Source: Photobacterium sanctipauli
GTDB taxonomy: Bacteria; Pseudomonadota; Gammaproteobacteria; Enterobacterales; Vibrionaceae
DNA: 64,000 nt
Assembly: GCF_003026495.1 (NCBI RefSeq)
Contig: NZ_PYMA01000002.1
Span: 124,001 to 188,000 of the forward strand
Direction: 5' to 3'
In this document: positions 1 to 7,670 of the stretch, piece after piece
Position numbering within the stretch: the first letter of the stretch is position 1
Layout: each line of letters begins with the position of its first letter
Notes under the pieces: model-generated
What the model was told of the DNA's origin: nothing
What the model saw: the letters and a program-made list of their open reading frames with translations, nothing else
The model's database searches: none
Made by a program: the position numbers and the translations under genes

Positions 1-2
1 CG

Positions 3-65
3 CTGGACACCGAAATCAAAGATGGTGATGAAGTGGCTTTCTTCCCGCCTGTAACAGGGGGCTAA
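3..65 (+). CDS. moaD: molybdopterin synthase small subunit MoaD (C-terminal end only)
   Basis: Only the last 20 codons are in the window. They end in the MoaD-type tail FFPPVTGG, whose terminal Gly-Gly is the residue pair that carries the thiocarboxylate used to build the dithiolene of molybdopterin. The stop codon lies 2 nt before the moaE start, so the two subunits of molybdopterin synthase are translationally adjacent, as in other gammaproteobacterial moa operons. The start lies outside the window. Confidence 0.9.
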   Translation: MDTEIKDGDEVAFFPPVTGG

Positions 66-67
66 CC

Positions 68-514
68 ATGATTTCAGTTCAGTTCGAAGACTTCTCGGTT
101 GCGGATGAGTATGAACAGCTGGCCCAAGGAACCGATGCCGGTGCCGTGGTGACCTTCGTGGGTAAGGTCCGCGACTTTAACCAAGGTGATGCGGTAACAG
201 GGTTATCGCTTGAGCACTATCCGGGCATGACGGAAAAGTCGCTGGCGGAAATCGTCGAACAAGCAACAGCCCGCTGGCCGCTGCTTAAAACCCGTGTTAT
301 CCATCGTGTTGGCGACTTGGCATTGGGTGATCAAATTGTGTTTGTAGGTGTAACAAGTGCACACCGTGGCGCCGCGTTCGAGGCCTGTGAATTTATCATG
401 GACTACTTGAAGACACGCGCGCCATTCTGGAAGAAAGAGCAAACCCCTGAGGAGTCACGCTGGGTTGATGCTCGCGAGACGGATACTTCAGCAGCCGATC
501 GCTGGCACAAGTAA
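68..514 (+). CDS. moaE: molybdopterin synthase large subunit MoaE
   Basis: 148 aa, the usual MoaE length. MoaE is the catalytic subunit of molybdopterin synthase: with thiocarboxylated MoaD it inserts two sulfurs into cyclic pyranopterin monophosphate in the cytoplasm. Recognisable parts are the GAVVTFVGKVRDFN segment near residues 25-38, the HRVGDLALGD segment near 80-89, and the lysine-containing PFWKKE segment near residue 120 that lies in the active site of the family. It follows moaD by 2 nt and is closed by a hairpin at 521-549, so it is the last gene of the moa operon. Confidence 0.95.
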   Translation: MISVQFEDFSVADEYEQLAQGTDAGAVVTFVGKVRDFNQGDAVTGLSLEHYPGMTEKSLAEIVEQATARWPLLKTRVIHRVGDLALGDQIVFVGVTSAHRGAAFEACEFIMDYLKTRAPFWKKEQTPEESRWVDARETDTSAADRWHK

Positions 515-520
515 TCGTTT

Positions 521-553
521 AATAGCGCCTTCCTCGTAGAGGCGCTATTCTTT
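521..553 (+). terminator. Rho-independent terminator of the moa operon
   Basis: A 9-bp perfect stem (AATAGCGCC at 521-529 with GGCGCTATT at 541-549) starts 6 nt after the moaE stop and is followed by a short, imperfect pyrimidine tract. Confidence 0.7.
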
Positions 554-607
554 CCTGCTTCCTGCTTCCTGCTTCCTGCTTCCTGCTTCCTGCTTCCTGC
601 TTCCTGC
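552..607. repeat. 8 x 7-bp perfect tandem repeat (TTCCTGC)
   Basis: Eight uninterrupted, identical copies of TTCCTGC occupy 56 bp directly after the moa terminator hairpin. The unit is not a multiple of three. The minus strand stays open through it (repeating GSRKQEA), but nothing suggests that frame is translated. Such heptamer arrays are slippage-prone and can be variable in copy number. Confidence 0.95.
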
Positions 608-751
608 ATAATCTTTCTTAAATATTCAGGTGTTCATTCCTGATGAGCTGTGCTACTTTCAAATTAAAGGTATAAATAACCATTAAAAGTGAATGGTTAT
701 TGTTTTTTGTGGCGTAGGATCGCCAGGGCTAAGCTGCTAAGGAGGGCGCTT

Positions 752-1288
752 ATGATTAGGAGTGATCGCTTGCTCTATGAATTAGAGCCGGATGGTTTTG
801 GTGCGAGAAACTGCGAACCGTGGGCGCAGTGGCGACTCAAGGCCAAGCAAGCCTTGCCCAATTTTCCCGATGATGTACTCAAACAATGGGTTTATCGCCA
901 TTGGAAGGGAGTATTATGCAACTGGGGATGGTTGGATTTTCAGTCAATGCAGTTCTCGCTCGAAGAGTGGAGCTCGGAGCAAATTCAGTCAAAAATCCAG
1001 ACCCCCCATCAAGAAGTGGTCGATAAGCTGTCGAGTCGGATGCAGAACCCAATTTATCAAAGAAGCTGGCTGGTACAGGCAATGCAGGAAACAGGGACTT
1101 GGCCTGTTGCACCGATTGTACTTCATTATGAACGTGATATACCGATGATGAACGGCAAAGTGCTAAAGGCGAATTACAATTTGCTGGAGGGGCATCATCG
1201 CCTGGCTTACTTAAACCGCTTACTTGATGACGGCTTACCGGTACAGCCTTGCCATCAGGTGTGGGTGATTAGGATACCGCTGCATTAG
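752..1288 (+). CDS. conserved hypothetical protein, ParB-like HHR motif
   Basis: 178 aa from the ATG at 752, chosen because a near-perfect Shine-Dalgarno (AAGGAGGG, 739-746) sits just before it; the upstream in-frame ATG at 689 lacks one. I do not recognise a named family. The protein is rich in Trp and Gln, soluble, with no signal peptide or membrane segment. Near the C-terminus it has NLLEGHHRLAYLNRLL, which resembles the G-HHR signature of ParB/sulfiredoxin-type nuclease folds, but that is only a short match. It stands alone between the moa operon and a convergent MerR regulator, so context gives no function. Confidence 0.7.
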   Translation: MIRSDRLLYELEPDGFGARNCEPWAQWRLKAKQALPNFPDDVLKQWVYRHWKGVLCNWGWLDFQSMQFSLEEWSSEQIQSKIQTPHQEVVDKLSSRMQNPIYQRSWLVQAMQETGTWPVAPIVLHYERDIPMMNGKVLKANYNLLEGHHRLAYLNRLLDDGLPVQPCHQVWVIRIPLH

Positions 1289-1319
1289 TGGGCATGTGGT
1301 TTACCAAGCCGTTGGTGGG

Positions 1320-1805
1320 TTACTCAAACTTCGCCAACTGCTTGTAGCAACGCCTTTCCGCCGCATTCAATTCCATCATGATCAAATCGATATCATTCTG
1401 TTGCTGTTTCAGTTTCCGTTGTCTGGCCTGAACAGTATTTAGCATGGTTTGCAGCTGTTTTTTATTATTAGAATCAGCGTCATAAAGGTTAAATAGCTCT
1501 TGGATTTCCATCAGGCTAAAGCCTAGCCTTTTCCCGCGTAAAATCAGGATCAGCCGGGCTCGGTCTTGGCGCGAAAAAATACGGGTTTTGCCATGGCGTT
1601 TTGGCTTTAACAACCCCTGATCTTCGTAAAAGCGGATACTCCTGAGCGTGACATCAAACTCTTGAGCTAATTGAGAGATGGTATAGTTCTCGTCGTGTGA
1701 TAATGCTTTTGTTTCCATCTTGGTATCCATTCCATTAGGCAACTGGTCGGCATTGGGTAAAGCCAGTGTGCGATCATCCCCTTGATCGCAAAAAGATGAT
1801 TCCAT
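1320..1805 (-). CDS. MerR-family transcriptional regulator, LiuR-like
   Basis: Up to 161 aa. The MerR helix-turn-helix (YTISQLAQEFDVTLRSIRFYEDQGLL) is followed by the second DNA-contact segment (RIFSRQDRARL) and a C-terminal coiled coil, but there is no C-terminal metal-binding cysteine cluster. The sequence resembles LiuR, the regulator of branched-chain amino acid and fatty acid catabolism in gammaproteobacteria (RGKRLGFSLMEIQELF). The N-terminus is uncertain: a 30-residue low-similarity leader precedes an internal Met at 1718, and LiuR proteins normally begin close to the HTH. No liu catabolic genes are nearby, so if it is LiuR its targets lie elsewhere. A perfect palindrome at 1820-1834 lies just upstream. 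Confidence 0.8.
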   Translation of the reverse strand: MESSFCDQGDDRTLALPNADQLPNGMDTKMETKALSHDENYTISQLAQEFDVTLRSIRFYEDQGLLKPKRHGKTRIFSRQDRARLILILRGKRLGFSLMEIQELFNLYDADSNNKKQLQTMLNTVQARQRKLKQQQNDIDLIMMELNAAERRCYKQLAKFE

Positions 1806-1819
1806 AGCCGTGATTGAAT

Positions 1820-1834
1820 AACAAGTTTCTTGTT
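1820..1834. promoter_or_regulatory. perfect inverted repeat upstream of the MerR regulator
   Basis: AACAAG-TTT-CTTGTT, a 6+3+6 perfect dyad, lies 15 nt before the first possible start codon of the MerR gene. Its position would suit an autoregulatory operator, but I do not recognise it as a described site for this family. Confidence 0.3.
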
Positions 1835-1853
1835 TTTGCTAAGGGCTTAATGC

Positions 1854-1884
1854 AAAAAAATTAGCCCCTCAAATGAGGGGCTAA
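1854..1884 (-). terminator. Rho-independent terminator of the small gene at 1922-2014
   Basis: 10-bp perfect stem (1861-1870 with 1875-1884, loop 4 nt) followed on the minus strand by seven U. It lies 38 nt beyond the stop codon of the 30-codon reading frame and upstream of the MerR gene, so it ends a separate short transcript. Confidence 0.85.
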
Positions 1885-1921
1885 TACATAACTCAACCGC
1901 GAAGGGCTTTATCGTTATTTC

Positions 1922-2014
1922 TTACTTACCGTCTTTGACTTTGCGCGACGGAGGCACGTAGCCATGACGGACGCGGGAAGGACTTGGACGTGAAAAACAA
2001 CCTACTGGTCTCAT
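1922..2014 (-). CDS. small basic protein (30 aa), unrecognised
   Basis: A 30-codon frame starting MRPVGCFSRPSPSR and ending KVKDGK, with 7 Arg/Lys in the last 15 residues, several Pro and one Cys, and no membrane segment. Evidence that it is a gene: a purine-rich GAGAG ribosome binding site 7 nt before the ATG, and a strong intrinsic terminator 38 nt after the stop, giving a compact transcript of its own. It overlaps no other gene. I cannot assign a function. It could be a small structural or nucleic-acid-binding protein, or the peptide could be incidental to a regulatory RNA. Confidence 0.5.
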   Translation of the reverse strand: MRPVGCFSRPSPSRVRHGYVPPSRKVKDGK

Positions 2015-2388
2015 ATTCTACTCTCAAGGTATAACGGAACGGGGAACGGAATATTGGCGTATCTTGTTAATCCAATTAACTAAATAGCCAATAAATTTAT
2101 AGTAGCTTTATTAAGCGGTTAGAGAAATGTGTTGTAGGTGAAAAGTTCACTATGTGAAAACTTAATCTATAGGGGATGTTTTATATTCGGTTTGGTTATT
2201 ATAAGGGCGAATTGAAGGCGCTATTCCCATTGCTGTGCCATATTTTAAATTCATGATTAGCATGATGGAATAACATGGATATTGAAAATATATTCATTTA
2301 ATGAAGAAAGAAATGCTAGCTGGGTTTGAACAAATTAATTTCTTCAATGGCATTTAATTGTGTATCTCGGTTAACAGCGGAGGGTTTC
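2015..2388. other. intergenic region, AT-rich, no further gene seen
   Basis: This 374-bp stretch lies between the divergent small genes at 1922-2014 and 2389-2565. It must hold both promoters. I see a repeated GGAACGG near 2036-2049 just upstream of the minus-strand small gene and many A/T runs, but no site I can name. Confidence 0.4.
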
Positions 2389-2565
2389 ATGAAGCATAAG
2401 CGCGTCACGAATCGTAAAATTAAGCAAATGATGGAAGAGATCAACCACGACGGTATTTTTGATTCCGTGGTCAATGCAGATAACGACCAGTCAATACGGG
2501 AAGGAAAGCAGCAAACACCGAATGAAGTTCCGCCAAACATTCAGTTAGACAGTGAGAATAAATAA
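2389..2565 (+). CDS. small hydrophilic protein (58 aa), unrecognised
   Basis: Starts at the ATG at 2389 because GGAGGG (2379-2384) is correctly spaced before it; the longer frame from 2326 has no such site. The product (MKHKRVTNRKIKQMMEEINHD...) is charged and soluble, with a basic N-terminal helix and an acidic, polar C-terminal half and no signal peptide. A strong terminator begins 6 nt after the stop. A good ribosome binding site plus a dedicated terminator make it a likely real gene. Function unknown. Confidence 0.6.
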   Translation: MKHKRVTNRKIKQMMEEINHDGIFDSVVNADNDQSIREGKQQTPNEVPPNIQLDSENK

Positions 2566-2570
2566 AAAAA

Positions 2571-2591
2571 GCGCCGAAAGGCGCTTTTTTT
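2571..2591 (+). terminator. Rho-independent terminator of the 58-aa gene
   Basis: GCGCC-GAAA-GGCGC stem with a stable GNRA-type loop followed by seven T. Confidence 0.9.
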
Positions 2592-2999
2592 ATGAGTAGA
2601 CATCATGTTTTTAAATATTTGTTATTGACTGTTGTGTATTTTGTTGCTGTGTTGAGTTTATTATGCTGAATATATGTTCAATAATATAATTATTTATTCA
2701 ATATTGACTGTTTTTTGGCGTTTCTGGCCGATTTTCCTTTTTATTTAGGGTTTTGTGACATATTGAGCTGTAAGCAAAGTGTCATATGGCGGCTAATGCT
2801 GGGTTTTTGCTGTTTATTAAGGATTATGTCGGTTTTTGTAATCAAAATGTGGCAAAAGACTTCAATGCCTGATAATGTTTTGAACAATTCTTCGGTTTGC
2901 TTTGTGTTGTTTAGGATTAATGATGCAAAGATTGTTGCGTGAATATGCACCGACTGAAGAACATCAAGGACGTATTAAATGATGTATTGGAGTTAATGC
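2592..2999 (+). other. oppA upstream region, possible long leader
   Basis: 408 bp of very AT-rich sequence with no credible gene; a 75-codon plus frame at 2715-2942 lacks a ribosome binding site and protein-like composition. The oppA promoter must lie here. A ribosome binding site (TTGGAG, 2988-2993) precedes the oppA ATG. Long oppA leaders are common sRNA targets (GcvB in enterics), but I identify no specific site. Confidence 0.4.
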
Positions 3000-4631
3000 A
3001 TGTATAAGAACAAAATTACCCAGGCTCTTCTTTTAAGCGCTGGCATGGCTGTGGCAACCACCTCTTTTTCTACTTTGGCTGCAGATGTACCTGCCGGTGT
3101 AAAACTGGCTGACAAGCAAGAGCTAGTCCGTGGTAACGGTACCGAAGTTGAATCTTTGGACCCGCAGAAAGTATCTGGTGTTCCTGAGTCGAATGTAATC
3201 CGTGACCTTCTTGAAGGTTTGGTTAACCAAGATAGCAACGGCAAGCTAGTTGGCGGTGTTGCTGAGTCTTGGGAAACTGAAGACAACAAAACTTGGACTT
3301 TCAACCTACGCAAAGACGCGAAATGGTCTAACGGCGATCCAGTCGTTGCTGAAGACTTTGTTTACACATGGCGCCGCCTAGCCGATCCTAAGACGGGTTC
3401 TCCGTACGCTTCTTATCTAGAAATGACCACGATGCAAAACGCGAGTGACATCATTCTAGGCAAAAAAGATCCTGAAACACTGGGTGTTGAAGCAGTTGAC
3501 GCGCACACATTGAAAGTAACGCTAGACAAAGCAGTACCATACTTTGTTTCAATGACGGTGCACACATCGCTAAAACCGGTTAACCCGAAAGTGGTTGAAG
3601 AGTTTGGTGATAAGTGGACAAGCCCTGAAAACTACGTAGGAAACGGCGCATACAAGCTAGATAACTGGGTTGTAAACGAGCGTATCGTTCTAGCACGTAA
3701 CGAAGCATACTGGGATAACGACAGCTCAGTACTGAACAAGGTGACCTACCTGCCAATCGAGAACCAAGTTGCTGAAATGAACCGTTTCTTGGCTGGCGAA
3801 GTTGATGTGACTTACGAAATGCCAAACGAGCACTTCAAGCGTTTGGTTAAGCAGCATCCAGACTACGTAAAAGTCACACCGTACCTATGTTCTTACTACT
3901 ACGAGTTCAATACATCTAAAGCGCCATTCGATGATGAGAATGTGCGTAAGGCACTGTCTTACGCGGTTGACCGCGACGTCATCGCTAAGTTCATCGTTGG
4001 TAAGGGTGAAACCCCAGCATACAACTTCACACCGCTAGCTACTAACGGTATCGAAGTTGAAATGCCGGACTATTCTGAGCTATCGCAGAAAGAGCGTGTC
4101 GCTAAAGCGAAAGCCCTGCTAGATAAAGCAGGCTACGGCTCTGACAACCCGCTTAAGTTCAACCTGCTTTACAACACCAGCGAAAACCACAAGAAAGTGG
4201 CGGTTGCGATCGCTTCAATGTGGAAGAAAGAGCTGGGTGTTACTGCAGTACTTGAAAACCAAGAGTGGAAGAGCTACCTAGACAGCAAGCGTCAGGGTAA
4301 CTTCGATGTATCACGTGCCGGCTGGTGTGGTGACTACAACGAGGCATCAACCTTCTTGGCAATCATGCGCGATGGCCACTCGCAGAACTATCCGAAATAC
4401 GATAGCCAGGCTTATGATGCATACCTAGATCAAGCGCTGACTGCTAAGTCTGATGCTGACCGTGCTACGGCATACAAGGGTGCAGAAGCGCAACTTGCGG
4501 CCGATATGCCAATCATGCCTATCTACCACTATGTTAATGCTCGCCTAGTTAACCCGAAACTTGGTGGCTACCCAGAGAAAAACCCTGAAGACAACATCTT
4601 CAGTAAAGACCTCTACATCATTGCTGACTAA
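3000..4631 (+). CDS. oppA: oligopeptide ABC transporter, periplasmic peptide-binding protein OppA
   Basis: 543 aa, the OppA length. Residues 1-28 form a signal peptide (hydrophobic core LLLSAGMAVATTSF, cleavage likely after LAA), followed by an SBP_bac_5 domain with the family features PQKVSGVPESNVIRDLLEGL and AEDFVYTWRRLADP. It captures short peptides in the periplasm and delivers them to OppBC. It is the first gene of oppABCDF; a strong hairpin at 4654-4680 separates it from oppB, which usually lets OppA be made in excess over the membrane components. Confidence 0.97.
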   Translation: MYKNKITQALLLSAGMAVATTSFSTLAADVPAGVKLADKQELVRGNGTEVESLDPQKVSGVPESNVIRDLLEGLVNQDSNGKLVGGVAESWETEDNKTWTFNLRKDAKWSNGDPVVAEDFVYTWRRLADPKTGSPYASYLEMTTMQNASDIILGKKDPETLGVEAVDAHTLKVTLDKAVPYFVSMTVHTSLKPVNPKVVEEFGDKWTSPENYVGNGAYKLDNWVVNERIVLARNEAYWDNDSSVLNKVTYLPIENQVAEMNRFLAGEVDVTYEMPNEHFKRLVKQHPDYVKVTPYLCSYYYEFNTSKAPFDDENVRKALSYAVDRDVIAKFIVGKGETPAYNFTPLATNGIEVEMPDYSELSQKERVAKAKALLDKAGYGSDNPLKFNLLYNTSENHKKVAVAIASMWKKELGVTAVLENQEWKSYLDSKRQGNFDVSRAGWCGDYNEASTFLAIMRDGHSQNYPKYDSQAYDAYLDQALTAKSDADRATAYKGAEAQLAADMPIMPIYHYVNARLVNPKLGGYPEKNPEDNIFSKDLYIIAD

Positions 4632-4653
4632 TAAACAGCAAGATGAATAATAA

Positions 4654-4686
4654 GCACTGCTCTTGGTTCAAGAGCAGTGCCCTTTT
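4654..4686 (+). terminator. oppA-oppB intercistronic hairpin (partial terminator or 3' stabiliser)
   Basis: 12-bp perfect stem (4654-4665 with 4669-4680, loop GTT) followed by CCTTTTC. The U tract is weak. The spacing before oppB (110 nt) and the need for more OppA than OppBCDF suggest attenuation or mRNA protection rather than full termination. Confidence 0.75.
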
Positions 4687-4790
4687 CAATATTTGCCGCC
4701 AGCCAAGAGTGATTGGAAGTACTGATTGGATTCAGCGGTTTTTCAGTAAGCAATTAATAGTAACTGTCACAGACTATACGGTGGAATTTT

Positions 4791-5711
4791 ATGATTAAAT
4801 TCATCGCAAAACGGATTTTTGAAGCCATACCCACATTATTGGTTCTCATCACAATCTCTTTTTTCCTGATGCGCTTCGCACCAGGTAACCCATTTTCAAG
4901 TGATCGCCCACTACCGCCAGAAGTTATGGCCAATATCGAAGCCAAGTATGGCCTAGATAAACCCGTATTTGAGCAATACACCACCTACCTTGGCAATATT
5001 GTCCAAGGTGATTTTGGTCCTTCTTTTAAATACAAAGACTTCACGGTAAATGAGCTGGTATCCAAAGCGTTGCCGGTGTCTGCCAAGATCGGTGTTTTTG
5101 CCTTTATTTTTGCCGTCATCATGGGGGTCACCGTCGGTACCATTGCCGCCTTGAAGCAGAATAGTTGGATAGACTACTGCATCATGTCGACCGCCATGGC
5201 CGGGGTCGTCATGCCCTCATTTATATTGGCGCCGGTACTGATTTATATCTTCTCAATTAACCTGGGCTGGCTACCGGCCGGTGGCTGGAACGATGGCTCG
5301 CTGCCGTACATGCTATTACCTATGATGGGTATGTCATTGCTGTATGTGGCAACTTTCGCCCGTATTACCCGCGGTAGCATGATTGAAACCTTGAACAGTA
5401 ACTTTATCCGTACTGCGCGTGCCAAGGGCCTAAGCTACCCATATATCGTCATCAAGCATGCCCTCAAGCCTGCCATGCTACCTGTGGTTTCTTACATGGG
5501 GCCTGCATTTGTAGGCATCATCACAGGTTCGGTGGTTATCGAAACCATCTTTGGCCTACCAGGGATCGGTAAGCTATTCGTTAATGCTGCTTTTAACCGT
5601 GACTATTCGCTGGTTCTGGGGATCACCATTTTGATCGGCTCCTTGACCATTGTCTTCAACGCCATCGTCGATATCGTGCTGGCGTACATTGATCCTAAGA
5701 TTCGTTATTAA
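4791..5711 (+). CDS. oppB: oligopeptide ABC transporter permease OppB
   Basis: 306 aa integral inner-membrane permease. An N-terminal membrane segment (about residues 9-30) is followed by five more. The EAA loop that contacts the ATPases is visible near residues 205-225 (ARAKGLSYPYIVIKHALKP). It pairs with OppC to form the peptide channel. A ribosome binding site (GGTGGA) precedes the ATG. Second gene of the operon. Confidence 0.97.
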   Translation: MIKFIAKRIFEAIPTLLVLITISFFLMRFAPGNPFSSDRPLPPEVMANIEAKYGLDKPVFEQYTTYLGNIVQGDFGPSFKYKDFTVNELVSKALPVSAKIGVFAFIFAVIMGVTVGTIAALKQNSWIDYCIMSTAMAGVVMPSFILAPVLIYIFSINLGWLPAGGWNDGSLPYMLLPMMGMSLLYVATFARITRGSMIETLNSNFIRTARAKGLSYPYIVIKHALKPAMLPVVSYMGPAFVGIITGSVVIETIFGLPGIGKLFVNAAFNRDYSLVLGITILIGSLTIVFNAIVDIVLAYIDPKIRY

Positions 5712-5723
5712 GGGGACAGACTG

Positions 5724-6638
5724 ATGATGCTGACTAAAAAAGACAATGTAGAAGCGGTCGAGAAGTTCTCTGAGCAACTTGAAATCGAAGGCCGCAGCCT
5801 GTGGCAGGATGCGCGAATTCGTTTCATGCGCAACCGAGCGGCAATGGTGAGTCTGACCATTCTATTCTTTATTACACTGGCTGTGATTTTCGGCCCGATG
5901 TTTAGCTCGTATGCCTTCGATGATACTGACTGGTATGCATTGCATGCGGCACCAAGCTTTGGCCCTGATGGTCACTTCTTCGGTACCGACAGCCTTGGGC
6001 GTGACTTGTACACCCGTACTCTGATTGGCGGCCGGATCTCCCTGATGGTGGGTATTCTGGGTGCCTTGGTGGCGGTCGTGATCGGGACGCTTTACGGTGC
6101 AGCTTCCGGCTTTATTGGCGGTCGTACCGACCGTATCATGATGCGCTTGCTGGAAATTTTGTATTCCATCCCGTTCATGTTCTTTGTGATTGTACTGGTG
6201 ACTTTCTTTGGCCGAAATATCATGCTGATTTTCGTCGCTATCGGTGCAATCTCATGGCTTGATATGGCGCGTATCGTACGTGGCCAGACCCTGTCGCTGC
6301 GCAGTAAAGAGTTTATTGAAGCGGCACATGTTTCTGGTGTGAGCCAGTGGCGGATCATTACCCGTCACATCGTACCTAACGTATTGGGTATCGTTGCGGT
6401 TTACTCAACGCTGCTAGTGCCATCAATGATCCTAACCGAATCATTCTTGAGCTTCCTTGGCCTTGGTGTTCAAGAGCCGATGACCAGCTGGGGCGCACTG
6501 CTTCAGGAAGGCTCGCAGACAATGGAAGTTGCCATTTGGCAGCTATTGTTCCCTGCCGCCTTTATGGTCGTGACTTTATTCTGCTTTAACTATGTGGGTG
6601 ACGGTTTGCGTGACGCACTGGATCCAAAAGACAGATAA
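5724..6638 (+). CDS. oppC: oligopeptide ABC transporter permease OppC
   Basis: 304 aa. It has the OppC N-terminal cytoplasmic extension (residues 1-40), a first membrane segment near 41-60, and a BPD_transp_1 core with the EAA loop near residues 180-220 (IEAAHVSGVSQWRIITRHIVPN). AGGGGA at 5711-5716 serves as ribosome binding site. Two adjacent ATG codons (5724, 5727) are possible starts. It follows oppB by 12 nt. Confidence 0.96.
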   Translation: MMLTKKDNVEAVEKFSEQLEIEGRSLWQDARIRFMRNRAAMVSLTILFFITLAVIFGPMFSSYAFDDTDWYALHAAPSFGPDGHFFGTDSLGRDLYTRTLIGGRISLMVGILGALVAVVIGTLYGAASGFIGGRTDRIMMRLLEILYSIPFMFFVIVLVTFFGRNIMLIFVAIGAISWLDMARIVRGQTLSLRSKEFIEAAHVSGVSQWRIITRHIVPNVLGIVAVYSTLLVPSMILTESFLSFLGLGVQEPMTSWGALLQEGSQTMEVAIWQLLFPAAFMVVTLFCFNYVGDGLRDALDPKDR

Positions 6639-6654
6639 CAATAAGGCATGTGTT

Positions 6655-6677
6655 AGCCCGCTTAAAGGTGGCGGGCT
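6655..6677 (+). other. oppC-oppD intercistronic stem-loop
   Basis: AGCCCGC (6655-6661) can pair with GCGGGCT (6671-6677) in the 66-nt gap between oppC and oppD. There is no U tract, so it is more likely an mRNA-processing or stability element than a terminator. Confidence 0.5.
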
Positions 6678-6704
6678 AGGGCAAGATAAGTATAAGGAAG
6701 TAGT

Positions 6705-7670
6705 ATGAGCTTATTAGATGTCAAAGATCTACGCGTTGAATTCAAAACACAAGACGGCATTGTTACCGCGGTAAATGATCTTAATTTTTCTCTCAATCAA
6801 GGTGAGACCCTTGGTATCGTTGGTGAGTCTGGCTCGGGTAAAAGCCAGACCGTGTTTGCCATCATGGGCCTGCTGGCGAAAAACGGCATGATTGGCGGCA
6901 GCGCCAAGTTCGAAGGCCGCGAAATTCTTAATTTGCCGGAAAAGGACTTGAACCATATCCGTGCCGAGCAAATCGCGATGATTTTCCAAGATCCGATGAC
7001 CTCGCTAAACCCTTACATGAAAGTCAGCGATCAGCTAATGGAAGTGCTGATGCTGCACAAGGGAATGGGCAAGTCGGAAGCGTTCGAAGAAAGCGTTCGC
7101 ATGCTTGAGGCGGTGAAGATCCCTGAAGCACGCAAGCGTATCACCATGTACCCGCACGAATTCTCGGGCGGTATGCGCCAGCGCGTCATGATAGCCATGG
7201 CACTGCTATGCCGTCCGAAACTGTTGATTGCCGATGAGCCGACCACGGCACTCGATGTAACTGTACAGGCTCAGATCATGGAGCTGATGAACGAGCTGAA
7301 GAATGATTTCAATACAGCCATCATCATGATCACCCACGATCTGGGTGTGGTTGCCGGTAGTTGTGACAAGGTACTGGTGATGTATGCTGGCCGTACCATG
7401 GAATACGGCAAGATTGACGAAATCTTCTACAAACCTTCTCACCCATACACCGAAGGGCTGTTGAAGGCTATCCCGCGCTTGGACACCGAAGGCGAAGAGT
7501 TGCCGACGATCCCTGGCAACCCGCCAAACTTGCTGCACCTCCCGCAAGGCTGTCCTTATCAGGACCGTTGCCACCGCGCAACAAGCCAATGCTCTCAGGT
7601 GGCACCTGAGCTAAAAGCATTTACCGAAGGGCGTTTACGTGCGTGTTTTTCTGATGTGGGGACGTGGTAA
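6705..7670 (+). CDS. oppD: oligopeptide ABC transporter ATP-binding protein OppD
   Basis: 321 aa ATPase. Walker A GESGSGKS near residue 40, ABC signature FSGGMRQRV near 155, Walker B LLIADEPTTALD near 175, and H-loop THD near 210. The C-terminal oligo_HPY extension carries a four-cysteine region (GCPYQDRC...C...C) that is known to bind an Fe-S cluster in related dipeptide ATPases. It forms a heterodimer with OppF on the cytoplasmic face of OppBC. AAGGAAG precedes the start. Its stop overlaps the oppF start by one base. Confidence 0.97.
   Translation: MSLLDVKDLRVEFKTQDGIVTAVNDLNFSLNQGETLGIVGESGSGKSQTVFAIMGLLAKNGMIGGSAKFEGREILNLPEKDLNHIRAEQIAMIFQDPMTSLNPYMKVSDQLMEVLMLHKGMGKSEAFEESVRMLEAVKIPEARKRITMYPHEFSGGMRQRVMIAMALLCRPKLLIADEPTTALDVTVQAQIMELMNELKNDFNTAIIMITHDLGVVAGSCDKVLVMYAGRTMEYGKIDEIFYKPSHPYTEGLLKAIPRLDTEGEELPTIPGNPPNLLHLPQGCPYQDRCHRATSQCSQVAPELKAFTEGRLRACFSDVGTW

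Noticed and set aside
403..609. Minus-strand frame with GSRKQEA repeats
   Set aside because: Antisense to moaE and the 7-bp tandem repeat; the repetitive peptide is a by-product of the repeat.
2715..2942. 75-codon plus-strand frame upstream of oppA
   Set aside because: No ribosome binding site, unusual composition, and a comparably long frame on the opposite strand; an AT-rich spacer gives such frames by chance.
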